A DNA stretch of 64,000 nt from Sphingopyxis sp. UBA6723 (GTDB lineage Bacteria > Pseudomonadota > Alphaproteobacteria > Sphingomonadales > Sphingomonadaceae), in assembly GCF_002454115.1 (NCBI RefSeq), contig NZ_DKIH01000006.1, positions 282,962-346,961 on the forward strand. Reading direction: 5' to 3'. Both the position numbers and the translations under genes were made by a program. Numbering within the stretch: position 1 is the first letter of the stretch; the number at the start of each line of letters is the position of its first letter. Below, in pieces: positions 35,922 through 45,103 of this stretch. A model generated the notes under the pieces. That model was not told where the DNA came from. It made no database searches and worked only from the letters and a program-made list of their open reading frames with translations.

Positions 35922-36356
35922 AAGGTATCTCCAGCGACTAATTAGGCATTGAGGCCGTCTCCTATCACCGCTTTTCTGGAAGCGACAGGTAGTAGCCAGT
36001 GGCCTGCGCGAACGGCCGGTTTCGGGAAGCAGTCTCGCGGCTAGCTACGACCTAGATGGTGAAGGGTTTCGGGCGCTTCAGCGTACAAAAGCCTCTCATG
36101 CAGGAACCCGCGTGGGCTCTGGGACTGAGCTATGGGGATTTGTGCTTTGGCCTGGTCGGGATGCCGCCGCGCACAGTTGAAAGACGGCCGAGGCGGCATC
36201 CCGAGACGCGACCTCGACCATAATAATCGAGGTCCGGAACGTCGATCTGTCGTCGTTCAGCGGACGTGTGGCACCGCGCTGAGGCGATCGGCGCAAGGCG
36301 ACCCGTTGGCCAGCGCCGGCATCGCGCGGTCATTCTTGCGGATAAGCCATGCCGGT
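35922..36356. other. Gap before the IS91-like element
   Basis: 435 bases without a supported gene. Short open frames here are shadows. It probably contains one terminus of the IS91-like element (terminal and origin sequences of this family are short and not obvious by eye) and the promoter of the orphan gene at 35921. Confidence 0.45.
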
Positions 36357-37550
36357 TCATGACGCGATCGTCCGGATCGGAACGGCGGCACTCGGCGGGG
36401 CGCGAGGTTGGCGCCATCGGACAAACACCTCGATGACGGTCATCTTGCCGCCGCAGCATGGGCATAGCGGCGTTGGATCGACCGGTTCGTCGATAGGCGC
36501 ATCCCCGGCATCCGGCATGACATCGAGCAGTTCGCGGGCGAGCGCGAGACTGGCCCTCCGGGTGGAACCGGCAAGCAGGCCATAGTGCCGGATGCGGTGA
36601 AAGCCGCGCGGCAGAACGTGGAGCAGGAAGCGGCGGATGAACTCGTCAGCGCTGAGTGTCATGACGCGTTGGCGGTCGGCGCCGTCGCGGCGGTAGTCCT
36701 TATAGCGCATTGTCACGCCGGCATCGCCGAACGCGAGCAGGCGCCGGTTCGAGATCGCGACCCGGTGGGTGTAGCGCGACAGATAGGCGAGCACGGCCTC
36801 GGGCCCGGCGAACGGGGGCTTGGCATAGACGACCCAGTTCTTCTTCCGGGCCGGCGACAGGTGGCGAAGGAATGTCCGTCGTTCGGCGAGCGGAACCATC
36901 GTCCCAAAAAAGCTGAGACGCCGGGCATCGTACAGCGCCAGCAGCTGGGTCAGGAACAGGCGACGGAACAGCCGTCCGAGTACGCGCACCGGCAGTAGGA
37001 ACGCAGGCCGAGACGATATCCAGCGCTTCCCACCGGGGGCGACGCCGCCGCCGGGCACGATCATGTGCACATGCGGATGGTGCGTCATCGCGGATCCCCA
37101 TGTGTGGAGCACAGCGGTGATGCCGATCCGGGCGCCGAGGTGCTTGGGATCGGCAGCGATGGTCAGCATCGCCGCCGATGCCGCCCGGAACAGGAGATCA
37201 TAGACCACTGCCTTATTGTAGAACGCGATGTCGGCGACCTCGGCGGGCAGCGTGAAGACGACGTGGAAATAGCCGACCGGGAGAAGGTCGGCCTCGCGGG
37301 CTTCAAGCCATGCGCGCGCCGCAGCGCCCTGGCACTTGGGGCAGTGACGGTTACGGCAACTGTTATAGGCGATGCGCCAGTGGCCGCAGTCCTCGCAGGC
37401 CTCGATATGGCCGCCGAGCGCCGCGGTCCGGCATTGCTCGATCGCCGACATGACCTTGAGCTGCTGGAGGCTGAGGTGCCCGGCATGGGCGGCCCGATAG
37501 GCGGGACCAGCGCTGCGGAAAATATCGGCGACCTCGAGCGAGGTCTGCAC
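36357..37550 (-). CDS. IS91-family HUH/Y1-type transposase
   Basis: 397 residues from a GTG. An N-terminal zinc-ribbon region has Cys pairs (CRTAALGGHIEACEDCGHWR, CRNRHCPKCQGAAARAWLEA). The HUH motif MTHHPHVHMIVPGGGVAPGG is at about residue 160, and the candidate Tyr is in GDAGVTMRYKDYRRDGADRQ. C-terminal Cys-x-x-Cys appears in PLCPCCGGKMTVIEV. It would replicate the element by rolling circle. One-ended events of this family can carry flanking DNA such as the adjacent cassette. Confidence 0.92.
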   Translation of the reverse strand: MQTSLEVADIFRSAGPAYRAAHAGHLSLQQLKVMSAIEQCRTAALGGHIEACEDCGHWRIAYNSCRNRHCPKCQGAAARAWLEAREADLLPVGYFHVVFTLPAEVADIAFYNKAVVYDLLFRAASAAMLTIAADPKHLGARIGITAVLHTWGSAMTHHPHVHMIVPGGGVAPGGKRWISSRPAFLLPVRVLGRLFRRLFLTQLLALYDARRLSFFGTMVPLAERRTFLRHLSPARKKNWVVYAKPPFAGPEAVLAYLSRYTHRVAISNRRLLAFGDAGVTMRYKDYRRDGADRQRVMTLSADEFIRRFLLHVLPRGFHRIRHYGLLAGSTRRASLALARELLDVMPDAGDAPIDEPVDPTPLCPCCGGKMTVIEVFVRWRQPRAPPSAAVPIRTIAS

Positions 37551-37553
37551 GGC

Positions 37554-38459
37554 TCAGCCGGGCGGCGCCTTGTCTGCCATCAAGGCGGTCAACCGCTCGA
37601 GCGGGCCGGCGACGGCATGGATCGTTCGCGTCGATACCTTGGTGTAGAGCGCGGTCGTCTCGAGCTTGCTGTGGCCAAGCAGCACCTGGATCACGCGGAT
37701 ATCAACATCCTGCTCGAGCAGGTGGGTCGCAAAGCTGTGGCGCAATGTGTGCGGACTGACGCGCTTGCGGATGCCGGCGACCTCGGCGGCTTCCTGGACC
37801 GCGCGGTGTAGCTGCCGCGTCGAGACCGGATCGGTATAGCTGCGCCCCGGAAACAGCCAGCCATGGGGAAGCATGACGTTGCGACGCTTGCCCTCGCGCC
37901 ACCACATCCTGAGCAGCTCCAGCAGCTGCGGCGAGAGCATCGCATTGCGGTCCTTGCGTCCCTTGCCCTGCTCGACGCGGATCAGCATCCTGGTGCTGTC
38001 GATATCATCGACCTTGAGGTGCGCTACCTCTGACACGCGCAGACCGGCGCCGTAAGCGACGCCGAGCGCCGCCTTGTACTTGATCCCCGGCGCTGCCTCG
38101 AGCAGCTGCGCCGCTTCCTCGACGCTGAGCACCTCGGGCAGCTTGCGCCGATAGCGGATAATCACCAGCGAGCGCGCCAGATCCCGCCGCCCGAGGGTCG
38201 CAGCGAACAGGAAGCGCAACGCCGAAACGGCCCCGTTGATAGTCGAAGGGCTGACGCCCTGCTCGTGCTGGTGCACCTGAAAGCGCCGAATATCCTCCGC
38301 CGTTGCCGTATCGGGCGGGCGTTCAAGGAATGCGGCGAAGCGTCGGACGTGGCGGATATAATCCTGCTGGGTGTGCCGACCCAGCCCGCGCATCATCATA
38401 TCGTGCTGCATGCGCTGGCGAAGCGGGGTGATCGGGGCGTCGGTCGTAACAATAGTCAT
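37554..38459 (-). CDS. Tyrosine recombinase/integrase of the IS91-like element
   Basis: 301 residues from the ATG at 38459 (GAGGAG site upstream). An N-terminal SAM-like DNA-binding domain (MTIVTTDAPITPLRQRMQHD, YIRHVRRFAAFLERPPDTAT) precedes the catalytic domain with Arg in GAGLRVSEVAHLK, HTLRHSFATHLLEQ, LGHSKLETTALYTKV and the terminal Tyr. It follows the XerC/D-like plan and probably resolves or assists element movement. It is 3 bases before the transposase gene. Confidence 0.92.
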   Translation of the reverse strand: MTIVTTDAPITPLRQRMQHDMMMRGLGRHTQQDYIRHVRRFAAFLERPPDTATAEDIRRFQVHQHEQGVSPSTINGAVSALRFLFAATLGRRDLARSLVIIRYRRKLPEVLSVEEAAQLLEAAPGIKYKAALGVAYGAGLRVSEVAHLKVDDIDSTRMLIRVEQGKGRKDRNAMLSPQLLELLRMWWREGKRRNVMLPHGWLFPGRSYTDPVSTRQLHRAVQEAAEVAGIRKRVSPHTLRHSFATHLLEQDVDIRVIQVLLGHSKLETTALYTKVSTRTIHAVAGPLERLTALMADKAPPG

Positions 38460-38686
38460 GGCAGGCTCCTCTTCGTTGAAGGAGCTCCATGATCTGCCCA
38501 CTGTCGGCCTAGCTCAACGTCCCTGCGTCCCCTGCCACCTCAGTCCAAGGCGCCCATCCCGCGAAGCGGGTTAGTGCATGAGGCGCAAAGCCGACGGCGC
38601 AATCGACTCTCAATTCGGGTGCAATTGCGCTTTCGACCAAGGAAGATCTCGATATCTTTGCCTCCTCATCAAACATGGAGGATCCT

Positions 38687-38911
38687 TTGAAACCGCCCGT
38701 CATTCTGCTCCTCGCCGTTTGCCTTTCGGCCTGCGGTCAAAGCGAACCACGAAGCGTTCAATATTTCGAGGCGAACCCCGACGCTGCTCGTGAGGTCGCC
38801 GCCAATTGCAGGGACGGATCAATCCGCGGCGACGAATGCAGAAATGCAGATATCGCCTTGGAGGTCATCGAAGGTCGGGAGCGTTTCGCGCGTTTCCGAG
38901 GCAAAAAATGA
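38687..38911 (+). CDS. EexN-type lipoprotein (entry exclusion)
   Basis: 74 residues from a TTG at 38687, which has GGAGG seven bases upstream; an ATG at 38675 in the same frame is an alternative with no ribosome site. The start MKPPVILLLAVCLSACGQSE is a lipoprotein signal with the lipobox LSAC. The body (SVQYFEANPDAAREVAANCR, CRNADIALEVIEG) follows the EexN pattern. EexN-type proteins sit in the envelope and reduce entry of the same element into the cell. Its 3' end almost meets the stop of the NT-HEPN gene (38913). Confidence 0.78.
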   Translation: MKPPVILLLAVCLSACGQSEPRSVQYFEANPDAAREVAANCRDGSIRGDECRNADIALEVIEGRERFARFRGKK

Positions 38912-38912
38912 T

Positions 38913-39836
38913 TTAGGCGCCGACGCGAGCTTCCAACTCGACGATGCGCTCGGAGCAGATGGCATGGACGGCCCGGCCGAGTTTCTCGACACATCCGGCC
39001 AGCCAGAGGAGCTCCTCCTCACTGATGCGATAATGCTTCGAATAGCGGGCCTTCACATAGGCCTCCTTGAGTTTCTCGAAGCGCGATCGATCCGCTTTTA
39101 CTTCGCGCGGCCAAGCATCGACCAAACGCATATCGAGGCGCTCGGCTTGCGTCCGCAGAAAGCCCAGGTTGTGAACGTGCGGCGTGTAGAACGTGCAGAC
39201 CAGAAGCGCGCAGTGGTATAGCGTTTCAGTGGTCTGATGCAGGAGAAATGCGGCTTCCTTTGTAAATGATTGCTCGATCGCATCACTCGACAGCTTGGAC
39301 TTTCGCAGGGCCGCCGGAAACCATTCGTCAAAATATTCCCGCGCCATCGCCAGCGCCTGCTCAGGCGTCTTCGGCTTCGGCTTGTGCAACTCCTTGTCGT
39401 CAAACTCGTAGAGCGCGATCCCGTCGCGCGCGACGTCCATGAAGAAATAGCGCCCGTGCGCGAGCCCGTCATTCACCTCCTGCAGCGTGTGAACGATGAA
39501 GTTGACCGGCGTGTGCAACGTCTTGTCGATCGCAAGCTCACGGGTCAGCCGATCGTCGAGCTTCGACCAGAAATCGATCTTGTCGGTCAGCCGCTTGTCG
39601 TTGACGATGATCAGCAGATCGAAGTCCGAGCGATAGCCTTTGGCGGTGTGCGGCTCATCGACCCAGCCGCCGCGCGCATAGCTGCCGTACAAGATGATCT
39701 TGTCGATCCGGCCCTTCTTTTTCCAGCCCATGGTGCCGAGCGCGATCGCATCCTCGAATTCTTCGAAGATGATCGCTTTCACGCGCTCGAGCTCGCGCTG
39801 CTTGTTGGCCGGGAGATGATCGAGATCGGTTCGCAT
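38913..39836 (-). CDS. Nucleotidyltransferase (MNT)-HEPN fusion protein
   Basis: 307 residues from the ATG at 39836 (MRTDLDHLPANKQRELERVK). Residues about 45-95 hold a nucleotidyltransferase core, GSYARGGWVDE then SDFDLLIIVNDKRL. Residues about 180-300 are helical with HEPN character (FTKEAAFLLHQTTETLYHCA, YVKARYSKHYRIS). MNT and HEPN are normally two proteins of a toxin-antitoxin pair in which the MNT protein AMPylates and silences the HEPN nuclease; here they are joined. The longer open frame upstream to 40421 is a shadow of the DUF2493 gene. Confidence 0.83.
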   Translation of the reverse strand: MRTDLDHLPANKQRELERVKAIIFEEFEDAIALGTMGWKKKGRIDKIILYGSYARGGWVDEPHTAKGYRSDFDLLIIVNDKRLTDKIDFWSKLDDRLTRELAIDKTLHTPVNFIVHTLQEVNDGLAHGRYFFMDVARDGIALYEFDDKELHKPKPKTPEQALAMAREYFDEWFPAALRKSKLSSDAIEQSFTKEAAFLLHQTTETLYHCALLVCTFYTPHVHNLGFLRTQAERLDMRLVDAWPREVKADRSRFEKLKEAYVKARYSKHYRISEEELLWLAGCVEKLGRAVHAICSERIVELEARVGA

Positions 39837-39901
39837 GACTGTTCTCACCTGTGTAATTTCGCTCGCCGGATGGCAAGCGCCGTCGGATCCAAATCGGCAC
39901 C

Positions 39902-40843
39902 TCACGCCCCTTCCTTGATCCGAAAATCCCAGACCGGGATGCCAAACGCCCGCGCCTTGTCGACGAGATTGTCCTGGATGCCGGTCCCCGAGAAGACGAT
40001 CAGCCCGGTGGGCATCGCGTCGATCAGCCGCTCGTTGCGCTTGAACGGGGCAGCCTTCTTGTCGCGGTTCCAGTCGGGCCGGAACGCGACCTGCGGCACG
40101 CTGCGGGCGTCGGCCCAGCAAGCGGCGGCACGCTCGGCCCCGGTCGGGGTCGCACCGTGCAGCAGGATCATGTCGGCATGGCGGGCATGAACCTTGTCGA
40201 GCGCCGACCAGATATGCTGGTGATCGTTGCAGGAAGGTCCACCGCTGAAGGCGATGCGCGTCCCCTCGGGGATCAGGGCTTTGGCCTTTTCGCGGAGACG
40301 CTTGTCCATGAAGTCGCGGCTGTCGATCATCGCAGCGGTCATCGTCTTGTGGCGGATGCGTGAGCCGGTGTGAGGCTGCCAGGCCTTGCGGGCATGGATG
40401 CGATATTGCTCGGCGGCACATTCACGGAAAAATTCCATCGTATCGCGCCGCTCGATCATCGTGATGCCCTCGGCGATCGTGCGCTCGAGTTCGACCGAGC
40501 GGATTTCGCTGCCATCCTGTTCGCGCTGCAGGTCGCGCTGCGCCGCCTCGTTGCGATCGAGATCGCGTTCGATCCGCGTGCCCGCGCCGTGGAAGAGATT
40601 GACGACGCCCCAGAGCAAATCCTCAAGATCGGGTTCGATCCTGGTGTCGATCAGACAGCCCGTAAGCGCATCGAAGATGTCGGCGACCGCGCCGCTGGCG
40701 AGCCGGTCGTCGGGCAGCGGGCGCCCGTCGGGTTCGTCCTCGAAGGGACGATGGCCGTAGAGCTGCATTTCCTGGAGAAGATGCGCGCTCGCGCCGGGTT
40801 CGAAGGGTTCGTCGGGATCGGGCTGTTCGGCATCATAGGTCAT
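39902..40843 (-). CDS. DUF2493 family protein (SLOG-like)
   Basis: 313 residues from the ATG at 40843 (MTYDAEQPDPDEPFEPGASA). The C-terminal part has the DUF2493 pattern: RIAFSGGPSCNDHQHIWSAL, MILLHGATPTGAERAAACWA and TGLIVFSGTGIQDNLVDKAR, a Rossmann-like SLOG fold that may bind a nucleotide-derived ligand. Proteins of this type are common on alphaproteobacterial mobile elements with unknown substrate. It is in the backbone run with Toprim and ParB, though separated by 321 bases from the former. Confidence 0.83.
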   Translation of the reverse strand: MTYDAEQPDPDEPFEPGASAHLLQEMQLYGHRPFEDEPDGRPLPDDRLASGAVADIFDALTGCLIDTRIEPDLEDLLWGVVNLFHGAGTRIERDLDRNEAAQRDLQREQDGSEIRSVELERTIAEGITMIERRDTMEFFRECAAEQYRIHARKAWQPHTGSRIRHKTMTAAMIDSRDFMDKRLREKAKALIPEGTRIAFSGGPSCNDHQHIWSALDKVHARHADMILLHGATPTGAERAAACWADARSVPQVAFRPDWNRDKKAAPFKRNERLIDAMPTGLIVFSGTGIQDNLVDKARAFGIPVWDFRIKEGA

Positions 40844-41164
40844 GGCGCTGTTCTCCGGCTGAAGGCGCGCGCCTTTCGCGGCCTTCGCGGCGACGCCTTG
40901 CGGCGCGCGGGCCGGGTCCGCACCGAAGGGGGCTTGCCCCCGCCCGGCCGGAGCGCCAGCGGAGGATGGCGGCCGAAGGCTATTTTGGATCGCGATGCAA
41001 AGGGGCGTCAGCCCCGGCGGAAAATAGCCGCCCGGCAAGCCATTGCGGTACCGGCCCCGCGTGCCGCAGTCGCCCTCCAGCGAAGGCCGAAGGCGCAGCC
41101 CTCCCGGAGACGCACGCGCCCAAACGCCGACACGCCCGCCCCCACGCCTTCCCTCCCGGCCGCC
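40844..41164. other. Gap with a nested hairpin
   Basis: No supported gene. Bases 40978-40986 and 41021-41029 are perfect 9-base inverted copies (GGCTATTTT/AAAATAGCC) enclosing an inner 5-base stem (41002-41015). On the minus strand the inner stem is followed by TTT, so it could end transcription of the Toprim gene. Confidence 0.5.
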
Positions 41165-42202
41165 TCAACGAACGAGAAAGCGTGCTGTGTCTTCGCCCCG
41201 AAGCAGGCACCCGAGCCGGTCCGCAAATCGCGCTCGTCCCAGCGCGCCGAGATCGTCGTTGAAATCGCCTCGCTCCGGGACCAGCGGCACGACCTCGATC
41301 CCAGCATGGACGCCGCGTTCGACAAGGGTCTTCAGCGCACCCGCCCCGGCGGGATCCTTATCGCAGGCGACATAAAGGCGGCGCAGCGGCTGCGGAAAGC
41401 GGATGGCGGCAAGATGCGCCGCCGACAGCCCCGCGATCATCGGGAGGCTCGGCAGGGCCTCGCGAAGCGAAAGCATCGTCTCGATGCCTTCGCCGGCCGC
41501 CATAGTCGCGTCAGAGCGCCCGAACCGAACACCATGTCCGAGAAGGTGTCCCATGGCGCGGCGCGGACAGGCGACCGGAGCCTTGCCGCCTGCCGGATCG
41601 AGCCAGGTGCGATGGACACCGACGATATCGTCCTGATCGTCGGTGACCGCCGCGATCATGGCCGGCCATGCAGAACGGACGCCAGGCGCGTCGTCCCGTG
41701 ACGCCTGGTAATAGCAGCGAGGATGATAGCGCAGCCAAGCGCCGCTCCCGGCGACGCCGATACCGCGCGCCGCGAGATAGGCTGCAACCACCGTCTCACC
41801 GACAGGCTTTGCCGCCGCCCAGAGGCGCCGCGCCGTGACAGGCGTCCCGGCCGGTGTCTTGCGGGCACGCGGCGATCGCGTGCCGAACGACGTCGGCAAT
41901 GGCAGGCTCAAAAACCTTCGGGCTTCGGCGAGCGTTTCGCGCATCGCGCTATGCACGCAACTGGCGGCGATGATGTCGAGCAGGTCGCCATGCTCGCCGC
42001 TCGCCGCATCGGTCCATTTGCCGACCTGCGCGCGCGTGTCGCCTGCCGCCGACAGCAGGACATAGAGACTGCGACCCGGCGCATTGTGGATATCGCCGAC
42101 GAGCCAGTAGCGGCCTTCGCGGCGACCGTTCGAAAGATAGCGGCGGCAGACGGCCTCGGCGTTTTCGGCCAAGCGGCGCACGATGTCGGAAATACTGTCC
42201 AT
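41165..42202 (-). CDS. Toprim-domain protein (primase-like)
   Basis: 345 residues from the ATG at 42202 (MDSISDIVRRLAENAEAVCR). An N-terminal region (YWLVGDIHNAPGRSLYVLLS, GKWTDAASGEHGDLLDIIAA) resembles the DUF7146-type plasmid primase start. Later, GEGIETMLSLREALPSL and RRLYVACDKDPAGAGALKTL give the Glu and Asp-x-Asp pattern of the Toprim fold. It may make primers or process DNA in the recipient. It follows ParB across a 206-base gap. Confidence 0.85.
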   Translation of the reverse strand: MDSISDIVRRLAENAEAVCRRYLSNGRREGRYWLVGDIHNAPGRSLYVLLSAAGDTRAQVGKWTDAASGEHGDLLDIIAASCVHSAMRETLAEARRFLSLPLPTSFGTRSPRARKTPAGTPVTARRLWAAAKPVGETVVAAYLAARGIGVAGSGAWLRYHPRCYYQASRDDAPGVRSAWPAMIAAVTDDQDDIVGVHRTWLDPAGGKAPVACPRRAMGHLLGHGVRFGRSDATMAAGEGIETMLSLREALPSLPMIAGLSAAHLAAIRFPQPLRRLYVACDKDPAGAGALKTLVERGVHAGIEVVPLVPERGDFNDDLGALGRARFADRLGCLLRGEDTARFLVR

Positions 42203-42408
42203 GGGGGCTCCACGGCGACGGACGCGGCGCAAGGCCAATCGTCAAGGATCGGCCCGCCCGCGCATACGGCGCCGACAGCCCCTGCCGGCAGAGCAGCGGA
42301 GGATGCCATAAACGACGCGCCGATTTCAAGAAAATGCGGCAGCGAACGGCATGATGCCGTCCGCTGCCGCGCGAGCAAACGGGGCGACCGAAGCCGCCCC
42401 GTTCGTAG

Positions 42409-44577
42409 TCACTCGGCCGCAACCGGGAGTTCGTCCCAGCCGTCGTCACTATCGACACCGTCCCGTTCGCCGGTCCCGTCCGCCTCGGTGCCGTCCGTGT
42501 CGGCATCGGATGCGGCGACCTCGTTTTCGACGCCGTGGGATTCCCCGACCGACACCTCATTGGACGACACCTCTTCGACAGGCACCTCTTCGCCAGACGC
42601 CTGTTCGACCGGGGTGCGCAGCGGCTCGGGCAGCCAGTCCGATTCCTCGAGCAGCGCCTCCGCCTCACGGACCATGTCGGGTTTCTTGAGATGATCGATC
42701 ATTCCGGCGAATTCCGCCCCGCGCGCTTCGGTGACGTCGGCCAAAATGCGCGCCTTGGTGACATGGCGGAAATAGCCGTCACCGGTCGCTCGCCACCCCG
42801 CCGCGATCGGGTCGAGTGCCACGATGCGCGCGAGGGCATGGCTGTGGGCCACACGACCGGCGATGTCGCTGCGCGCGGATTGACCCGCGTCGATCTGGGC
42901 GTTGAGCGACAGCGACGCACAATGGGCGAACAGGCTCGCCTGCTCGTTCGCGTCGAGCGCGATGAGCGCGTCCCACAGTTCGGCTTCGGTCTGCGGCAAC
43001 CGCTCGCGCCATGCCGCATGCCGCGCATCGATTGCCCGCGCCGGCCCACTGTCGCGAAGGCCTTCCGGTGGATTGGAGAAATAGACCTCCGTGACCCGCA
43101 GTCCGAGACAGGATGCGTGGCTGAAGCGATAGAAGAGCGACAGCACGAACGCGTGAAGGACGGCGCCGAACGCCAGCTGCGGATTTTGCGCGAAGGCATC
43201 CTGCAACGCGAGCGTCCGCCAGGCGGTGAGGTCGGCGACGAGACGATCGGGCAAAGGCTTGAGCCCTTCCTCTTCGACCGGCGCGACGTCACCGCCGCGG
43301 GGTTCGGCCTCCGGAACGCCCGCATCGCCCTCGCCGTCGCCGACGGGCACCTCGCCTGCGGGATTTGCGTCGCCGCCGTCTTGTTCTTCGACCGGCTCGT
43401 CCTCAGGCCGCACGAAACCGCGATCGACACGGATCGTCCCGTCATACTCGATCGACACGAACACACCCGCGAGGCCGACTTCAGCCTCGTCGAAGATTTT
43501 CGGTCGATCAATCAGCGCACCGATCTTGGCCTCGATCGCCTCGAGTTGTGCGTGAACCTCCTCCGGCACCTCGGGCTCTTCAGACCATTTGTCCGACAGC
43601 GTCTCGGCCTCGGCTTCGAGCGCAGCGAGGCTGGCCTCTTCGTCCTCGGTCATCGCGACCTCGCTGCTTTCGAGCCAGCGCAATCCCCGCGCCGCACCGT
43701 GGGGCAAGTCGATCGTGGTCTGCACCCATTTCCAGCCTTCTTCTCCGATGCGCTGGCCGATCGCGGTGAGCTTCTCGTCGACCAAGCGGTCGAGCAGCGG
43801 CGGATTGGTAAGCCAGCCGCCGTCATCGGCCTCGAACAGGTCGCGCACGATGCTACCGCCCGCCGCGACATAGGCATCGACGCTGACGAAGCGCACGCGC
43901 TTGTCCGCCGCGCGGACGCTATTCTCGGTGAGTTTTTGACGAATGAACGCCGGCGACTTGTTCCAGCTGTGCGCAAGCAGTTCCCAGACCTGGACCTGCC
44001 GCTCATGGTCGTCCGACACCGTGAAGGCCATGAGTTGATCGAGTGACATGTCATCCGCGGCATAGAGGTCGTGCAGCGTCGGCGACACCGCGGCGAGCTT
44101 GAGGCGCTGGCGCACCACGGCGGGCGTGGTCATGAAATGCGCCGCGATCGCTTCGACTTCGTTGCCCTTGTCGACCATCGCCTGCATCGCGCGGAACTGG
44201 TCGAGCGGGTGCAGATTTTCGCGCATGGCGTTTTCCGCATAGCTGTCTTCTTCGGCAAGGATGCCCGTGGCCGACTGAATGATGCAAGGTACCGGCGCAT
44301 CCTTCGCCAGCCGCTTCTGCTTCACGAGCAGTTCGAGCGCGCGGTAGCGCCGGCCGCCGGCGGGGACTTCGAACAGGCCGGTATCCGCGCCATCGTCACC
44401 GATGTGTGGCCGCACATTGAGGCTTTGCAGCAGGGTGCGGCGGGCGATGTCATCGGCAAGCTCGCCGATCGACACCCCGGCCTTCACGCGCCGGACATTG
44501 GACTGGGACAGGATCAGCCGGTCGAACGGAATGTCGCGCGACGGGCTGAGGACGATCTTCTGCTTTGCTCTGGCCAT
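42409..44577 (-). CDS. ParB/Srx-domain nuclease-like protein of the element
   Basis: 722 residues from the ATG at 44577, chosen because a GGAG lies seven bases upstream. The ParB domain shows IPFDRLILSQSNVRRVKAGV and VPAGGRRYRALELLVKQKRL, followed by YAENAMRENLHPLDQFRAMQ and an HTH-like FMTTPAVVRQRLKLAAVSPT. The C-terminal half is acidic with repeats of E-V-P-x-x-E near the end. Large ParB-like proteins of this kind are backbone genes of Tn4371-like elements and may act in maintenance. No ParA gene is in the window. Confidence 0.88.
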   Translation of the reverse strand: MARAKQKIVLSPSRDIPFDRLILSQSNVRRVKAGVSIGELADDIARRTLLQSLNVRPHIGDDGADTGLFEVPAGGRRYRALELLVKQKRLAKDAPVPCIIQSATGILAEEDSYAENAMRENLHPLDQFRAMQAMVDKGNEVEAIAAHFMTTPAVVRQRLKLAAVSPTLHDLYAADDMSLDQLMAFTVSDDHERQVQVWELLAHSWNKSPAFIRQKLTENSVRAADKRVRFVSVDAYVAAGGSIVRDLFEADDGGWLTNPPLLDRLVDEKLTAIGQRIGEEGWKWVQTTIDLPHGAARGLRWLESSEVAMTEDEEASLAALEAEAETLSDKWSEEPEVPEEVHAQLEAIEAKIGALIDRPKIFDEAEVGLAGVFVSIEYDGTIRVDRGFVRPEDEPVEEQDGGDANPAGEVPVGDGEGDAGVPEAEPRGGDVAPVEEEGLKPLPDRLVADLTAWRTLALQDAFAQNPQLAFGAVLHAFVLSLFYRFSHASCLGLRVTEVYFSNPPEGLRDSGPARAIDARHAAWRERLPQTEAELWDALIALDANEQASLFAHCASLSLNAQIDAGQSARSDIAGRVAHSHALARIVALDPIAAGWRATGDGYFRHVTKARILADVTEARGAEFAGMIDHLKKPDMVREAEALLEESDWLPEPLRTPVEQASGEEVPVEEVSSNEVSVGESHGVENEVAASDADTDGTEADGTGERDGVDSDDGWDELPVAAE

Positions 44578-44701
44578 GGCCATTCTCCATGACGGGCCGC
44601 CGCGAGACACTCTCCCGGCTCTTGAAGCCCGTCACGAAGCCCCGGCTTCTCTCTTCCTCGAAGGGGGCCGCCACCGGCGGCCCCGGACAAGGCCCGCGTC
44701 G

Positions 44702-45103
44702 TCAGCCGCGGCCGGAAAGCCGGCGGGCCGCCGCGCGGAGGCGCTGCTCGCCAATGATGATCGAGCCCGCTGCGCGGGCGGCTTCGGCATAGACCGAGAG
44801 TGGATGCGCCGCCTCGAAATGGAGATCGCGCTCGATGCCGAGACCATAGGGGAGCCGCACCGCCTCGAGTTCGGCGGCCGAGAAGCTGCCCAGTTCCGGA
44901 CAGCCGAACCCCAGATCGGCGAGGCCGAACAGGATGCCATCCGCGTCGATCTCGGTGGCAAGCCAGGTCGCGGCGCCGACGGGATTGAAGAAGCGCACCA
45001 CGGGTTTCGGGTCGGGTTCGCACGCGCCGCGTTCGATCGCCGCAACCCGCGCGCGAGCGTTGGCCGCGAGGCGGGCGGTGATTTCGGGGGTGAGCAGTTT
45101 CAT
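44702..45103 (-). CDS. DUF2958 family protein
   Basis: 133 residues starting MKLLTPEITARLAANARARV, with KPVVRFFNPVGAATWLATEI, LFGLADLGFGCPELGSFSAA and LPYGLGIERDLHFEAAHPLS. These are the conserved blocks of DUF2958, a single-domain protein found next to ArdC genes on plasmids and integrative elements. It overlaps ArdC by 4 bases (ATGA). The function is unknown. Confidence 0.88.
   Translation of the reverse strand: MKLLTPEITARLAANARARVAAIERGACEPDPKPVVRFFNPVGAATWLATEIDADGILFGLADLGFGCPELGSFSAAELEAVRLPYGLGIERDLHFEAAHPLSVYAEAARAAGSIIIGEQRLRAAARRLSGRG

Larger units (their letters stand above)
36357..38459 (-). mobile_element. IS91-like element (transposase plus tyrosine recombinase)
   Basis: Two genes in the order recombinase then transposase on the minus strand, only 3 bases apart, as in IS91-type elements that carry an accessory integrase. 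Given bounds are the gene limits only; the origin and terminus ends were not identified, and no target duplication is expected for rolling-circle transposition. Confidence 0.75.

Noticed and set aside
39902..40421. Upstream extension of the MNT-HEPN frame to a 502-residue ORF
   Set aside because: The extra part overlaps the DUF2493 gene in another frame and reads as a Pro/Arg/His-rich shadow; the ATG at 39836 begins a normal MNT start.
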